The notes under the pieces were generated by a model. The model searched no databases. It was not told where the DNA came from and was given only the letters and a program-made list of their open reading frames with translations. A program made the translations under genes and the position numbers. DNA of 64,000 nt from Bacteroides intestinalis (GTDB lineage Bacteria > Bacteroidota > Bacteroidia > Bacteroidales > Bacteroidaceae), in assembly GCF_003464595.1 (NCBI RefSeq), contig NZ_QRZF01000016.1:1-64000 (forward strand), in the 5' to 3' direction. Each line of letters opens with the position of its first letter. The stretch's first letter is position 1. Shown here piece by piece: positions 45,201-53,160 of this stretch.

Positions 45201-46067
45201 GAACCACAAATGGTAGCAGATGGTGTACTGAATGGTACAAAGTATGCTTGCTGGAATCCCGTACTGACTGAAACCCCGAAAGGAGAACTGCAACTTTATT
45301 ATAAGATAGGAGTCAATGTAGCCGGATGGAGCGGCCATGTCATTACCTCTAAAGACGGAGGAAAAACATGGAGTAGTTCCAGAGCATTACCCGAAGGTTT
45401 CCTCGGACCTATCAAGAACAAACCTGTATGGATAGGGAAACGAATGATTTGCCCCAGCAGTACGGAAGATGAGAATGGTTGGCGTATTCACTTTGAAATC
45501 AGCGACGATGAAGGAAGAACCTGGCGAACAACAGGCCCGATACCGGCTTCTGAAATTGTGGAAACAGACAAAGTAAAGTTCAGCAATCCGAAACAGAAAA
45601 CAATACAAGTGATTCAGCCCACTATCCTGGTACATCAGGATGGGAAACTACAGGCTTTATGCCGCACTCAGAATAATGGTTCGGTTGCCACAAGTTGGAG
45701 CTATGACAACGGAGAGACATGGAGCGAAATTACATTTATAGATTTGCCCAATAACAATTCCGGAATAGATGGGATCACGCTAAAAGATGGCCGCCATTTA
45801 TTGGTATACAATCATTACCGTTACATCAAAGGAAAGCGAAAAGAACGCACCCCTATCAATGTAGCCATCAGTAACGATGGACTTCATTGGAAAGTAGCAA
45901 CCATTTTGGAGGATTCTCCTATCAATCAATACTCTTATCCCTCGGTCATACAAGGCAAAGACGGGAAAGTACACATTGTATATACTTGGAGAAGGCAACG
46001 CATCAAATATGCCTGCCTTGATCCACAACAATTGGAAGTCACCTCATTTGAGGAAGCTGATTGGTAG
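42204..46067 (+). CDS. Alpha-L-rhamnosidase (GH78) fused to a sialidase-like BNR propeller
   Basis: 1287 residues with a signal peptide (MKKKVIILVALCCLFIQAAQG). Residues about 25-930 are a complete GH78 enzyme: N-terminal beta-sandwiches, an (alpha/alpha)6 barrel with DCPQRDERQPWLGD (Asp492-Asp505, likely general acid Glu498) and IWELWNG (likely base Glu791), and a C-terminal beta-sandwich. From about 935 to 1287 comes a second, full-size propeller with Asp-boxes SKDGGKTW, SDDEGRTW, SYDNGETW and SNDGLHW, resembling the BNR_2 sialidase-like superfamily. The junction is in one frame with no stop. It should remove rhamnose and a second, unknown terminal sugar from pectin fragments. Confidence 0.92.
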   Translation: MKKKVIILVALCCLFIQAAQGDTLFITDLRTEQLTNPLGLDTPQPRFSWRIGSEKRNIIQTTYRLLVASSPELLNENQADVWDTGEVCSDTSIWINYQGLPLQPNKRYYWKVWVKTNTDESTWSETAFWGMGLMGETHWKGRWIGVDRPMSWDSETMFSRLSARYVRKEFKLNKTIKEATLHISGLGVYECLINGKRVGDLALAPAPTDYRKTVFYNSYDVTDLLRSEADNAIGITLGNGRYHFMRQHYRTYKIQNFGYPKVRMNLIVEYTDGSRQTVDTNTDWKLTADGPILSNNEFDGEEYDARKELGRWSEPGYDDSRWMQAERVSIPSGYPKGQMMPGIKVVERIHPETIRKSAKGYILDMGQNMVGWVRIQVKGQAGDSVRLRFAETLQENGELYTANLRDAQATDLYILKGEGTEEWAPRFVYHGFRYVEVSEFPSTPTLTNFVGEVVNDDMPLTGTFECDNPVLNQLVKNAFWGIRGNYKGMPLDCPQRDERQPWLGDRTTGALGESFLMENGPLYAKWMDDIRDAQRIDGCIPDVVPAYYYYYTDNVTWPSAFILISNMLYEQYGNTEPICKHYPGMKLWMDHIRTEFMDQSYIITRDRYGDWCLPPEAPELIHSKDPARITDGKLIATAYYYKLLQYMIKFAQLQLDMPCRDDRSEALHRQQLEQDIRGYQTLAEKVKEGFNKTFWNSEKRYYSNNTVTANLLPLAFDMIPDAERETVTRQIIHKTVNYYNATIQCGVIGVQWLMRELVRMGRTDVAYVLATHTQYPGWGYMVANGATTIWELWNGNTADPAMNSGNHVMLLGDLLPYCYQHLAGIRSAAPGFKEIDMKPAFEQEEVGYVRASHITSYGKVISNWSQTDTGFSWEISVPANSTATIWLPNEDTKAIKENNKSLKQAEGLQVLRQENGYTVCKIGSGNYNFLIEKNISYGKGRKGILEDAFICRKPPFPESHAATIVEGRHGIVAAWFGGTKEKNPDCCIWVSRKTRTGWTEPQMVADGVLNGTKYACWNPVLTETPKGELQLYYKIGVNVAGWSGHVITSKDGGKTWSSSRALPEGFLGPIKNKPVWIGKRMICPSSTEDENGWRIHFEISDDEGRTWRTTGPIPASEIVETDKVKFSNPKQKTIQVIQPTILVHQDGKLQALCRTQNNGSVATSWSYDNGETWSEITFIDLPNNNSGIDGITLKDGRHLLVYNHYRYIKGKRKERTPINVAISNDGLHWKVATILEDSPINQYSYPSVIQGKDGKVHIVYTWRRQRIKYACLDPQQLEVTSFEEADW

Positions 46068-46131
46068 GAATAACCCCCAAAGCTGATAGTATTTATATCA
46101 AAATAAAAAAGGAATTACGCGAGGTTTGCAC

Positions 46132-46139
46132 TAATTTTG
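46132..46139 (+). promoter_or_regulatory. Internal -7 box before DUF4861
   Basis: TAATTTTG in the 100-bp gap after the GH78 gene, 29 bp before the DUF4861 ATG. No -33 box; it may give a secondary transcript for the last two genes. Confidence 0.4.
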
Positions 46140-46167
46140 TAGCAAATTAGTTATATACTTAAAAACC

Positions 46168-47388
46168 ATGAAGAAGAAAATCTTTACAGCATTGCTGTTG
46201 TTGTGTACTCTCTCTATAGCAGCAGAGGCACAAGAGACAGAAAAGAGTTTTACAGTGGAAGTAAGCAACACCTGGAACAAGGCAAAAGCAGACGAACCGG
46301 TAGTGATCAAACTGAGTGAAATCAATCCTCAGTTTCGTGTACGCTCGGCTGTTGTCATGAACGGTAATGAAGAAATCCCCTCGCAACTGGATGACCTGAA
46401 CGGCGACCGCCGTCCGGACGAACTGGCATTCCTCGTCGACCTGCCTGCCAAAGGTAAAAAAACGCTGACCGTTACCTTATCTTCCGCCAAAAGCGACAAG
46501 ACTTATCCGGCCCGCGTATATGCAGAAATGCTGGTCAGCGACAAAAGAGGAAAACATGTGCCTGTGCAGTCGGTAACCATCCCGGGCACCAGCAACATTT
46601 ACAACCAGATGCACCACCACGGTCCGGCTTTCGAATCCGAACTGGTGGCATACCGTCTGTATTTCGACCACAAACAGACTGTTGACATCTATGGTAAATT
46701 CAACAAAGGTTTTGAAATCAAAGAATCACAATTCTACCCAACCGACGAACAACTGGCACGCGGCTTTGGTGATGATGTCCTCATGGTAGGAGGCAGTTGT
46801 GGTGTAGGTGCACTGAAAGGTTGGGACGGCAAAAAAGCTACCCATATCACCCCCGTTGCCACACTCACTGAGCGTATCATCGCCTATGGCCCGGTGCGCA
46901 CGATCTCCGAAATTGAAGTAGCCGACTGGCAATATCAGGGTTCGGAACTGAATATGACGAACCGCTATACCCTTTACGGCGGACACCGCGATGTATTCGT
47001 AGAAACATTCTTTGAAGAACCGTTGAAGGACGAAGTCTTCTGCACAGGTGTGGTAGATATCAAAGGTTCCGTATCTTACTCCGACCACAAAGGTCTGATA
47101 GGTTGCTGGGGAACTGACTGGCCGGTGAATGACACCGTAAAGTATGCCAAAGAAACCGTAGGCCTGGCCACATACATCCCCCAGAAATATGTAAAGGATG
47201 AAGTGAAAGATAAAGCTAATTATCTGTACACCATCAGCGCCAAAGGTAACAACTATTTCACGCACAACATCACTTTTACTTCCATGAAGGAAACCTTCGG
47301 ATATAAAACACCCGAAGATTGGTTTGCCTACATCCGCGAGTGGAAGGACGAGCTGGAACATCCGGCAGTGGTGAAAGTGAAAAAGTGA
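46168..47388 (+). CDS. DUF4861 family secreted protein
   Basis: 406 residues with a signal peptide (MKKKIFTALLLLCTLSIAAEA). It matches the plan of DUF4861, a beta-rich family repeatedly encoded with pectin and other uronate-degrading genes of Bacteroidetes. Visible features include a beta-sandwich N-terminus (FTVEVSNTWNKAKADEPVVIKL), an HHHGPAFESELVAYRLYFD segment near 150 with possible metal- or sugar-binding histidines, and KGWDGKKATHITPV near 225. Activity unknown to me; a lyase or uronic-acid-related hydrolase is conceivable. It lies between GH78 and GH43 in one operon. Confidence 0.8.
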   Translation: MKKKIFTALLLLCTLSIAAEAQETEKSFTVEVSNTWNKAKADEPVVIKLSEINPQFRVRSAVVMNGNEEIPSQLDDLNGDRRPDELAFLVDLPAKGKKTLTVTLSSAKSDKTYPARVYAEMLVSDKRGKHVPVQSVTIPGTSNIYNQMHHHGPAFESELVAYRLYFDHKQTVDIYGKFNKGFEIKESQFYPTDEQLARGFGDDVLMVGGSCGVGALKGWDGKKATHITPVATLTERIIAYGPVRTISEIEVADWQYQGSELNMTNRYTLYGGHRDVFVETFFEEPLKDEVFCTGVVDIKGSVSYSDHKGLIGCWGTDWPVNDTVKYAKETVGLATYIPQKYVKDEVKDKANYLYTISAKGNNYFTHNITFTSMKETFGYKTPEDWFAYIREWKDELEHPAVVKVKK

Positions 47389-47393
47389 TAAAT

Positions 47394-47421
47394 AACCAAT
47401 CACTAATAACTAATCACTAAA
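47394..47421 (+). repeat. 28-nt leader repeat (4 x 7 nt) before GH43
   Basis: AACCAATCACTAAT and AACTAATCACTAAA abut each other and end 3 bp before the ATG at 47425. Each consists of two related heptads (AACcAAT/CACTAAT). Confidence 0.85.
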
Positions 47422-47424
47422 AAC

Positions 47425-49104
47425 ATGAAAGCAAGAAAGACCCTAATGAGTCTCTGTCTGTTGCTCGCCTTGCCACTGGCGGCACAGCAAAAGAACTATG
47501 TTTCCGAAGTATGGGTAGCCGACCAAGGAAACGGTAAGTACAAGAACCCGGTACTCTATGCAGACTATTCCGACCCGGATGCCTGCCGTGTAGGAGATGA
47601 TTTCTACATGACATCTTCCAGTTTCAACTGTCTGCCCGGACTTCAGATACTTCACTCCAAAGATTTGGTGAACTGGAGTATCATTGGTGCTGCCGTACCC
47701 TATGCACTGCCACCTATTGAAACTCCCGAACGTCCCGAACACGGTAACCGCGTATGGGCGCCCGCCATCCGTCATCACAACGGGGAGTTTTACATCTTCT
47801 GGGGAGACCCCGATCAGGGTGCTTTCATGGTGAAAGCCAAAGACCCGAAAGGTCCGTGGACCGAGCCTGTGCTGGTGAAGCCGGGAAAAGGTATCATCGA
47901 CACTTGCCCATTCTGGGACGAGGACGGTAAAGTATACATGGTACACGCTTATGCAGGCAGCCGCGCCGAATTGAAAAGTGTGATCACCATCTGCGAACTA
48001 AATGCCGAGGCAACTAAAGCCATCACCCCGTCGCGCATTGTATTCGACGGTCATGAAGCACACCAGACTTGTGAAGGTCCGAAGTTCTACAAACGTAACG
48101 GATATTATTATATCTTCCATCCGGCAGGCGGCGTACCCACAGGCTGGCAGGTAGTACTGCGTTCCAAGAACGTATACGGCCCGTACGAATGGAAAACAGT
48201 GCTGGCACAAGGTGATAGCCCTGTCAACGGTCCTCACCAAGGTGCATGGGTAGATACTCCGACCGGAGAAGACTGGTTCCTGCACTTCCAAGATGTAGGC
48301 GCTTATGGCCGCTTGGTACATCTGCAACCTATGAAGTGGGTAAATGACTGGCCCGTAATCGGCATTGATAAAGACGGTGACGGTTGTGGTGAACCTGTAA
48401 TGACTTACAAGAAACCGAATGTAGGCAAGACATATCCTATCTGTACTCCGCAGGAAAGTGATGAATTTGATGGATACACTTTGTCACCACAGTGGCAATG
48501 GCATGCTAATATCAATGAGAAATGGGCATATTATGCCGGTGATCAGAGTATGGTCCGTCTTTATTCTTACCCCGTTGTAAAGGAATACAAGAACCTGTTT
48601 GATGTAGCCAATCTGCTATTACAAAAAGCTCCTGCACCTAACTTCACCGCTACTATGAAGCTGACCTTCAAACCGGTAGAGAAATATAAAGGTGAACGTA
48701 CCGGACTGGTAGTAATGGGTATGGATTACGCCGGATTGATCCTTGAGAATACGGATAAAGGTCTGGTACTCTCACAAGTATCCTGCCTGAAAGCTGACAA
48801 GGGCACACCGGAAGAAGTAAACGGTACAGTAGACCTGACAGATAACACAATTTACCTGAAAGTAAAATTCACCAGCGACGGCAAAAAGATTTCCAAGAGC
48901 GAAGGTGGACACGACCTGTTGGTAATGTGCGACTTCAGTTACAGCCTCGACGGTAAGAAATACCAGTCACTTGGCAAACCCTTCCAGGCAAGAGAAGGTA
49001 AATGGATCGGCGTTAAGGTAGGTACTTTCTGTACACGTCCGGCAATTACGACCAATGATGGCGGATGGTCGGATGTAGACTGGTTCCGTATCACAAAGAA
49101 ATAA
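47425..49104 (+). CDS. Glycoside hydrolase family 43 with C-terminal beta-sandwich
   Basis: 559 residues and a signal peptide (MKARKTLMSLCLLLALPLAA). Five-bladed GH43 propeller with base Asp50 (YSDPDACRVGDDFYM), pKa-modulating Asp159 (IIDTCPFWDEDG) and acid Glu217 (CEGPKFYK). The C-terminal 200 residues form the beta-sandwich seen in beta-xylosidase-type GH43 proteins (FDGYTLSPQWQWHANINEKW...). It would remove xylose, arabinose or galactose; a beta-xylosidase on decorated galacturonan is the favoured reading. Last gene of the GH28 operon, followed by a strong terminator. Confidence 0.92.
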   Translation: MKARKTLMSLCLLLALPLAAQQKNYVSEVWVADQGNGKYKNPVLYADYSDPDACRVGDDFYMTSSSFNCLPGLQILHSKDLVNWSIIGAAVPYALPPIETPERPEHGNRVWAPAIRHHNGEFYIFWGDPDQGAFMVKAKDPKGPWTEPVLVKPGKGIIDTCPFWDEDGKVYMVHAYAGSRAELKSVITICELNAEATKAITPSRIVFDGHEAHQTCEGPKFYKRNGYYYIFHPAGGVPTGWQVVLRSKNVYGPYEWKTVLAQGDSPVNGPHQGAWVDTPTGEDWFLHFQDVGAYGRLVHLQPMKWVNDWPVIGIDKDGDGCGEPVMTYKKPNVGKTYPICTPQESDEFDGYTLSPQWQWHANINEKWAYYAGDQSMVRLYSYPVVKEYKNLFDVANLLLQKAPAPNFTATMKLTFKPVEKYKGERTGLVVMGMDYAGLILENTDKGLVLSQVSCLKADKGTPEEVNGTVDLTDNTIYLKVKFTSDGKKISKSEGGHDLLVMCDFSYSLDGKKYQSLGKPFQAREGKWIGVKVGTFCTRPAITTNDGGWSDVDWFRITKK

Positions 49105-49130
49105 TAATCGGCTCTTTAGCTAATCAATCT

Positions 49131-49173
49131 ATTCCTCCTTATTGAAACTTTGTTTTCAATAAGGAGGAATTTT
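49131..49173 (+). terminator. Terminator of GH28-GH43 operon
   Basis: ATTCCTCCTTATTGAAA (49131-49147) and TTTCAATAAGGAGGAAT (49154-49170) are perfectly complementary around a 6-nt loop, followed by TTTT. The A-rich opposite flank is weak, so it is mainly unidirectional. Confidence 0.92.
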
Positions 49174-49268
49174 CATTTCCACTCTGTTTTACATTCACCG
49201 CAATCTATACCACAATGCTTATATAGCTAATTATCAAAGCCTTGCATTTACATTCTATTTACCACATA

Positions 49269-49444
49269 ATGTAACGGCTTTTACCGCAGGATGTAACGGC
49301 TTTTACTCCGGGATGTAACGCTCTTTACCCCGGGATGTAACGACCTTTACCTCGATATGTAAATGGAGTTACCGTGTGGGGTTAACAAAGTTATACTGTA
49401 AGGTAACCTAAGTTCCCCTGTAGGGTTACCGTCTTTTGATCTGT
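49269..49444. repeat. Decaying tandem array, about 8 units of 22 bp (array B)
   Basis: Units start every 22 bp from 49269. The first four begin ATGTAACG and carry TTTAC and CCGGG cores; the fifth begins ATGTAAATG; units 6-8 (from 49379, 49401, 49423) have drifted to GGGTTAAC, AGGTAACC and GGGTTACC but keep the GTTAC/GTAAC dyad phase. No unique spacers. Confidence 0.8.
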
Positions 49445-49472
49445 ATCAACAGGTTGTTTGAACGAAATGTCG

Positions 49473-49480
49473 TATCTTTG
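49473..49480 (+). promoter_or_regulatory. -7 box of HAD phosphatase gene
   Basis: TATCTTTG, 22 bp before the ATG; a TTTG lies only 12 bp upstream, too close for a normal -33. Confidence 0.5.
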
Positions 49481-49502
49481 TGTTCATTAAAGAAAAAGAA
49501 GT

Positions 49503-50156
49503 ATGAAGAAATTAGTAATATTCGATTTAGACGGAACCCTACTAAACACCATCGCCGATTTGGCACAAAGTACAAACCATGCATTAGCAACATTAGGATA
49601 CCCCACCCACAAAGAAGAAGAGTACAACTTTATGGTTGGCAACGGTATCAATAAGCTGTTTGAACGCGCTTTGCCCGAAGGGGAGAAAACGGAAGAGAAT
49701 GTTTTGCGTGTACGGAAAGAATTTGTCCCTTATTACGACCAGCATAATGCCGACAAGAGTCGTCCTTACCCCGGCATTACAGAACTTTTGGACGAACTGC
49801 AAGCCAAAGGTTTGCAAGTGGCCGTTGCTTCAAACAAGTACCAAGCGGCTACCGAAAAACTTATTGCCCACTATTTCCCCAATATCCGTTTTACCGCAGT
49901 ATTCGGCCAACGTGAAGGCGTCAATGTGAAACCTGACCCTACCGTGGTATATGATATCCTGAAGATAGCACAGATTTCCAAAGAAGATGTTCTCTACGTA
50001 GGAGATTCCGGTGTGGATATGCAGACTGCCATTCATGCGGAAGTGACTTCCTGCGGTGTAACCTGGGGATTCCGCCCGCGTGCCGAACTGGAAACTTTCC
50101 ACCCGAATTATATTATAGATAAGGCTGAAGAGGTTTTGGAAATAGTCTTTAGATAA
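49503..50156 (+). CDS. HAD family phosphatase, phosphoglycolate phosphatase-like
   Basis: 217 residues. FDLDGTLLNTIADLAQSTNHAL (nucleophile Asp9, Asp11) and GDSGVDMQTA (Asp pair near 170) define the HAD core; the helical cap between (about 18-85) is the C1 type of phosphoglycolate phosphatases, beta-phosphoglucomutases and related enzymes. Cytosolic, no signal peptide. It has its own -7 box and is bracketed by repeats, so it appears to be an independent gene lodged in the pectin locus rather than a member of its regulon. Confidence 0.9.
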   Translation: MKKLVIFDLDGTLLNTIADLAQSTNHALATLGYPTHKEEEYNFMVGNGINKLFERALPEGEKTEENVLRVRKEFVPYYDQHNADKSRPYPGITELLDELQAKGLQVAVASNKYQAATEKLIAHYFPNIRFTAVFGQREGVNVKPDPTVVYDILKIAQISKEDVLYVGDSGVDMQTAIHAEVTSCGVTWGFRPRAELETFHPNYIIDKAEEVLEIVFR

Positions 50157-50190
50157 AAGGGGATCTATATTCGTTTCTTATGGGTTATGA

Positions 50191-50298
50191 GGGAAAGTTG
50201 ACAAGGGAACAAGTTGACAAGGGGACAAGGTTCCATGCGGCATAGAAGCATTGCGCAGCCCCTTGTTCCCTTGTCAACTTGTCCCCTTGTCAACTTCC
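50191..50298. repeat. Long inverted repeat made of 16-bp direct repeats
   Basis: The left arm (about 50194-50230) has two AAGTTGACAAGGGRAC units; the right arm (about 50261-50297) is its reverse complement with two transitions, one giving a G-T wobble. The loop of about 30 bases contains a small ATGC/GCAT stem. No T run follows, so it is not a classical terminator, though it lies 35 bp after the phosphatase stop and 108 bp before GH95. Confidence 0.88.
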
Positions 50299-50405
50299 TT
50301 TCTTTTCCGTATTGCGTCATTTTTACTCCTTTTTAGCCAATTATTACCCCTCAGAATGCCTTAAACTGCCTAACATTGCAATCGAAATACCAAAAATGAA
50401 AAACA

Positions 50406-52889
50406 ATGATAAAGAAATGGTTATTAGCATGCTTCACAGTTGTTTGTGCCGGAACTAATCTACAGGCACAGCAAGAAGATCAAACCCTCAAACTATGGTA
50501 CGACAAACCCGCCACACAATGGGTGGAAGCTCTGCCATTAGGTAACGGACGTATAGGCGCCATGGTTTTCGGCGATCCGGTACACGAACAGTTCCAGTTG
50601 AACGAAGAAACTGTGTGGGGCGGTTCTCCCCACAACAACACCAACCCCAAAGCTAAAGATGCCCTGCCTCGTATCCGCCAGCTCATCTTCGAAGGTAAGA
50701 ACAAAGAAGCACAAGCGCTTTGCGGCCCTACCATTTGCTCGCAATCAGCCAATGGAATGCCTTATCAGACAGTAGGTTCACTGCATCTGGACTTCGACGG
50801 TATCAATGAATATAATGACTATTACCGCGATCTGGATATAGAAAAGGCAATTGCTACCACCCGCTTCACAGCCAATGGTGTGACTTATACGCGAGAAGCC
50901 TATACCTCCTTCCCCGATCAGGTATTAGTGATCCGGCTGACGGCTTCACAAAAGAAAAGTATCTCATTCACAGTTAAATACAGCACTCCTTATAAAAGTG
51001 GTGTGGTACGCTGTATCTCCCCCCGCAAGGAATTGCAACTGAATGGAAAAGCCAACGATCATGAAGGCATTGAAGGAAAAGTAGAATTTACCGCACTTAC
51101 CCGTATAGAAAACAACGGTGGAAAGTTGGAAATGCTATCAGACAGCACTCTACAGGTAAAAGACGCGAACAGTGTTGTACTGTATGTTTCCATCGGAACC
51201 AACTTCGTGAATTATAAAGACGTTTCGGGTGATGCCCTCAATAGCGCACAACAATATCTGAAACAGGTTAATAAGAACTACACAAAGAGTAAGACTTCAC
51301 ATATCAATGCATACCAGAAATACTTCAACCGTGTATCTCTGAACTTGGGAAGTAATGCTCAGATCAATAAGCCGACGGATGTACGTGTAAAAGAGTTCAG
51401 CAGTAGTTTCGATCCGCAGATGGCTGCCTTGTACTTCCAATTCGGACGTTATCTCTTAATATGCAGTTCCCAACCGGGTGGACAGGCTGCCAATCTGCAG
51501 GGTATCTGGAACTACCAACTGCGTGCTCCCTGGGATGGCAAATATACCACTGACATCAACGTTGAAATGAACTATTGGCCAGCTGAAAGCACTTCTCTGC
51601 CCGAAATGCACGAACCTTTCCTGCAATTAGTGAAAGAAGTAGCCATACAAGGACGTGAAAGTGCAGCCATGTACGGTTGTCGTGGCTGGACGCTGCATCA
51701 CAACACAGACATCTGGCGCAGCACAGGTGCTGTCGACGGACCAAGTTATGGTGTATGGCCTACCTGTAATGCCTGGTTCTGCCAGCATCTTTGGGACCGG
51801 TATTTATTCTCCGGTGATAAGAACTATCTCTCCGAAGCATACCCTCTGATGCGTGGTGCCTGTGAGTTCTACCTCGACTTTTTGGTACGCGAACCGGAAA
51901 ACAACTGGTTGGTAGTTGCCCCCTCCTACTCTCCGGAAAATAGTCCTGTAGTAAATGGACAACGCACATTTGTCGTTGTTGCCGGTACCACTATGGACAA
52001 TCAGATGGTTTACGATCTTTTCTACAACACCATTGCCGCAGCCAAGCTAATGAACGAAACAACCGCTTTCACCGACAGTCTGCAGACTGTTGTCGACAAT
52101 TTAGCACCGATGCAGGTAGGCCGTTGGGGGCAGTTACAGGAGTGGATGCACGACTGGGATAATCCTAAAGATCGTCACCGCCATATTTCCCATCTCTGGG
52201 GACTGTATCCGGGACGCCAGATCAGCGCCTATCATTCCCCTGTCCTGTTTGAAGCTGCCAAGAAGTCTTTGATTGGACGTGGTGACCATTCTACGGGCTG
52301 GTCGATGGGATGGAAAGTTTGCTTATGGGCTCGTCTGCTGGATGGTAACCATGCTTATAAACTGATTACAGACCAACTGCACCCCACCACTGATGAAAAG
52401 GGGCAAAATGGTGGCACCTATCCAAACTTGTTCGATGCTCACCCGCCTTTCCAGATTGACGGTAACTTTGGCTGTGCTGCCGGTATTGCCGAAATGCTGG
52501 TTCAAAGCCATGACGGTGCTATCCATCTTCTTCCTGCTCTACCTGACGTATGGAAAGAAGGAACGCTGAAAGGTATCCGTTGCCGTGGTGGATTTACTGT
52601 GAATGAAATGAAGTGGGAAAACGGTAAGTTACAAACCGCCGTTATCGCCTCCAATATTGGTGGTACACTCCGTATCCGCACTCAGACTCCCTTGTATCTG
52701 AATGGGGAAAAATTGAGCCCAACTACGCAAGAAGTGTCCGACAACCCGCTTTTGCAATCACAGAGCATCCGTAAGCCATTAATTGCCGCTAATGCTCCAA
52801 TTTGCATACCGGAATATGCACAGACTTATGTCTATGACATTGAAACAAGTGCAGGGAATGAGTACATTCTAACATCAAAAGAGCAATAA
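50406..52889 (+). CDS. Glycoside hydrolase family 95 (alpha-L-fucosidase or alpha-L-galactosidase)
   Basis: 827 residues with a signal peptide ([21 protein letters not shown]). The N-terminal beta-sandwich opens with [16 protein letters not shown] and [10 protein letters not shown], family hallmarks. The (alpha/alpha)6 barrel has HHNTDIW (around 431-437) and [27 protein letters not shown] with acid-type Glu579. GH95 members are inverting 1,2-alpha-L-fucosidases or alpha-L-galactosidases; pectin loci use the latter and fucosidases on side chains. It is transcribed alone, with a terminator at 52954, but stands within the pectin locus. Confidence 0.94.
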   Translation: MIKKWLLACFTVVCAGTNLQAQQEDQTLKLWYDKPATQWVEALPLGNGRIGAMVFGDPVHEQFQLNEETVWGGSPHNNTNPKAKDALPRIRQLIFEGKNKEAQALCGPTICSQSANGMPYQTVGSLHLDFDGINEYNDYYRDLDIEKAIATTRFTANGVTYTREAYTSFPDQVLVIRLTASQKKSISFTVKYSTPYKSGVVRCISPRKELQLNGKANDHEGIEGKVEFTALTRIENNGGKLEMLSDSTLQVKDANSVVLYVSIGTNFVNYKDVSGDALNSAQQYLKQVNKNYTKSKTSHINAYQKYFNRVSLNLGSNAQINKPTDVRVKEFSSSFDPQMAALYFQFGRYLLICSSQPGGQAANLQGIWNYQLRAPWDGKYTTDINVEMNYWPAESTSLPEMHEPFLQLVKEVAIQGRESAAMYGCRGWTLHHNTDIWRSTGAVDGPSYGVWPTCNAWFCQHLWDRYLFSGDKNYLSEAYPLMRGACEFYLDFLVREPENNWLVVAPSYSPENSPVVNGQRTFVVVAGTTMDNQMVYDLFYNTIAAAKLMNETTAFTDSLQTVVDNLAPMQVGRWGQLQEWMHDWDNPKDRHRHISHLWGLYPGRQISAYHSPVLFEAAKKSLIGRGDHSTGWSMGWKVCLWARLLDGNHAYKLITDQLHPTTDEKGQNGGTYPNLFDAHPPFQIDGNFGCAAGIAEMLVQSHDGAIHLLPALPDVWKEGTLKGIRCRGGFTVNEMKWENGKLQTAVIASNIGGTLRIRTQTPLYLNGEKLSPTTQEVSDNPLLQSQSIRKPLIAANAPICIPEYAQTYVYDIETSAGNEYILTSKEQ

Positions 52890-52953
52890 AATAAATAGTT
52901 ATCAAAAACATGGAGATAGCGACTCAAGTGAGCCGTTCATATGTTAAAGTGTC

Positions 52954-52986
52954 AAGAGGGGAACAATAAATTCCCCTCTTTTCTGT
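52954..52986 (+). terminator. Terminator of GH95 gene
   Basis: AAGAGGGGAA (52954-52963) and TTCCCCTCTT (52971-52980) form a perfect 10-bp stem around a 7-nt loop, followed by TTCTGTT. Confidence 0.9.
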
Positions 52987-53043
52987 TATATAACATCATA
53001 TAGGTTATTCACAAAAGCATATTAGACAGCAAATAACAAAAAA

Positions 53044-53098
53044 TACCACCCTAAAAACAGATATTACACATTTATCTTTTTACATCCATATACATTTG
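53044..53098 (+). promoter_or_regulatory. Right-hand susC promoter with shared element
   Basis: TACATTTG -7 box (53091-53098), 62 bp before the susC ATG. CCACC-CTAAA (ending about 53055) and ACAGATATTACACAT (to about 53071) lie at the same distances, within 1 bp, as in the GH28 promoter. Confidence 0.55.
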
Positions 53099-53160
53099 CA
53101 GCAAAGAATTAACAGTGTGCACGAACACACTAACGAAAAAAATCATACTTAATTAATAAC

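Larger units (their letters stand above)
49174..49500. other. Non-coding gap dominated by 22-bp repeat array
   Basis: Between the operon terminator and the phosphatase gene. About 95 bp of unrecognised AT-rich sequence, the 176-bp array at 49269-49444 and a TATCTTTG -7 box at 49473-49480 before the phosphatase ATG. Confidence 0.6.

Noticed and set aside
42204..46067. GH78-sialidase fusion as a sequencing frameshift joining two genes
   Set aside because: The junction is continuous in one frame, without overlap or stop, and the linker around residue 935 is ordinary; the second part has no signal peptide of its own.
49269..49444. Array B as a CRISPR or a replication origin iteron set
   Set aside because: No spacers, no replication gene nearby, and unit sequence drifts too far for iterons.
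50191..50298. The long inverted repeat as an insertion-sequence terminal repeat
   Set aside because: The arms are only about 30 bp apart with no transposase between and no target duplication.
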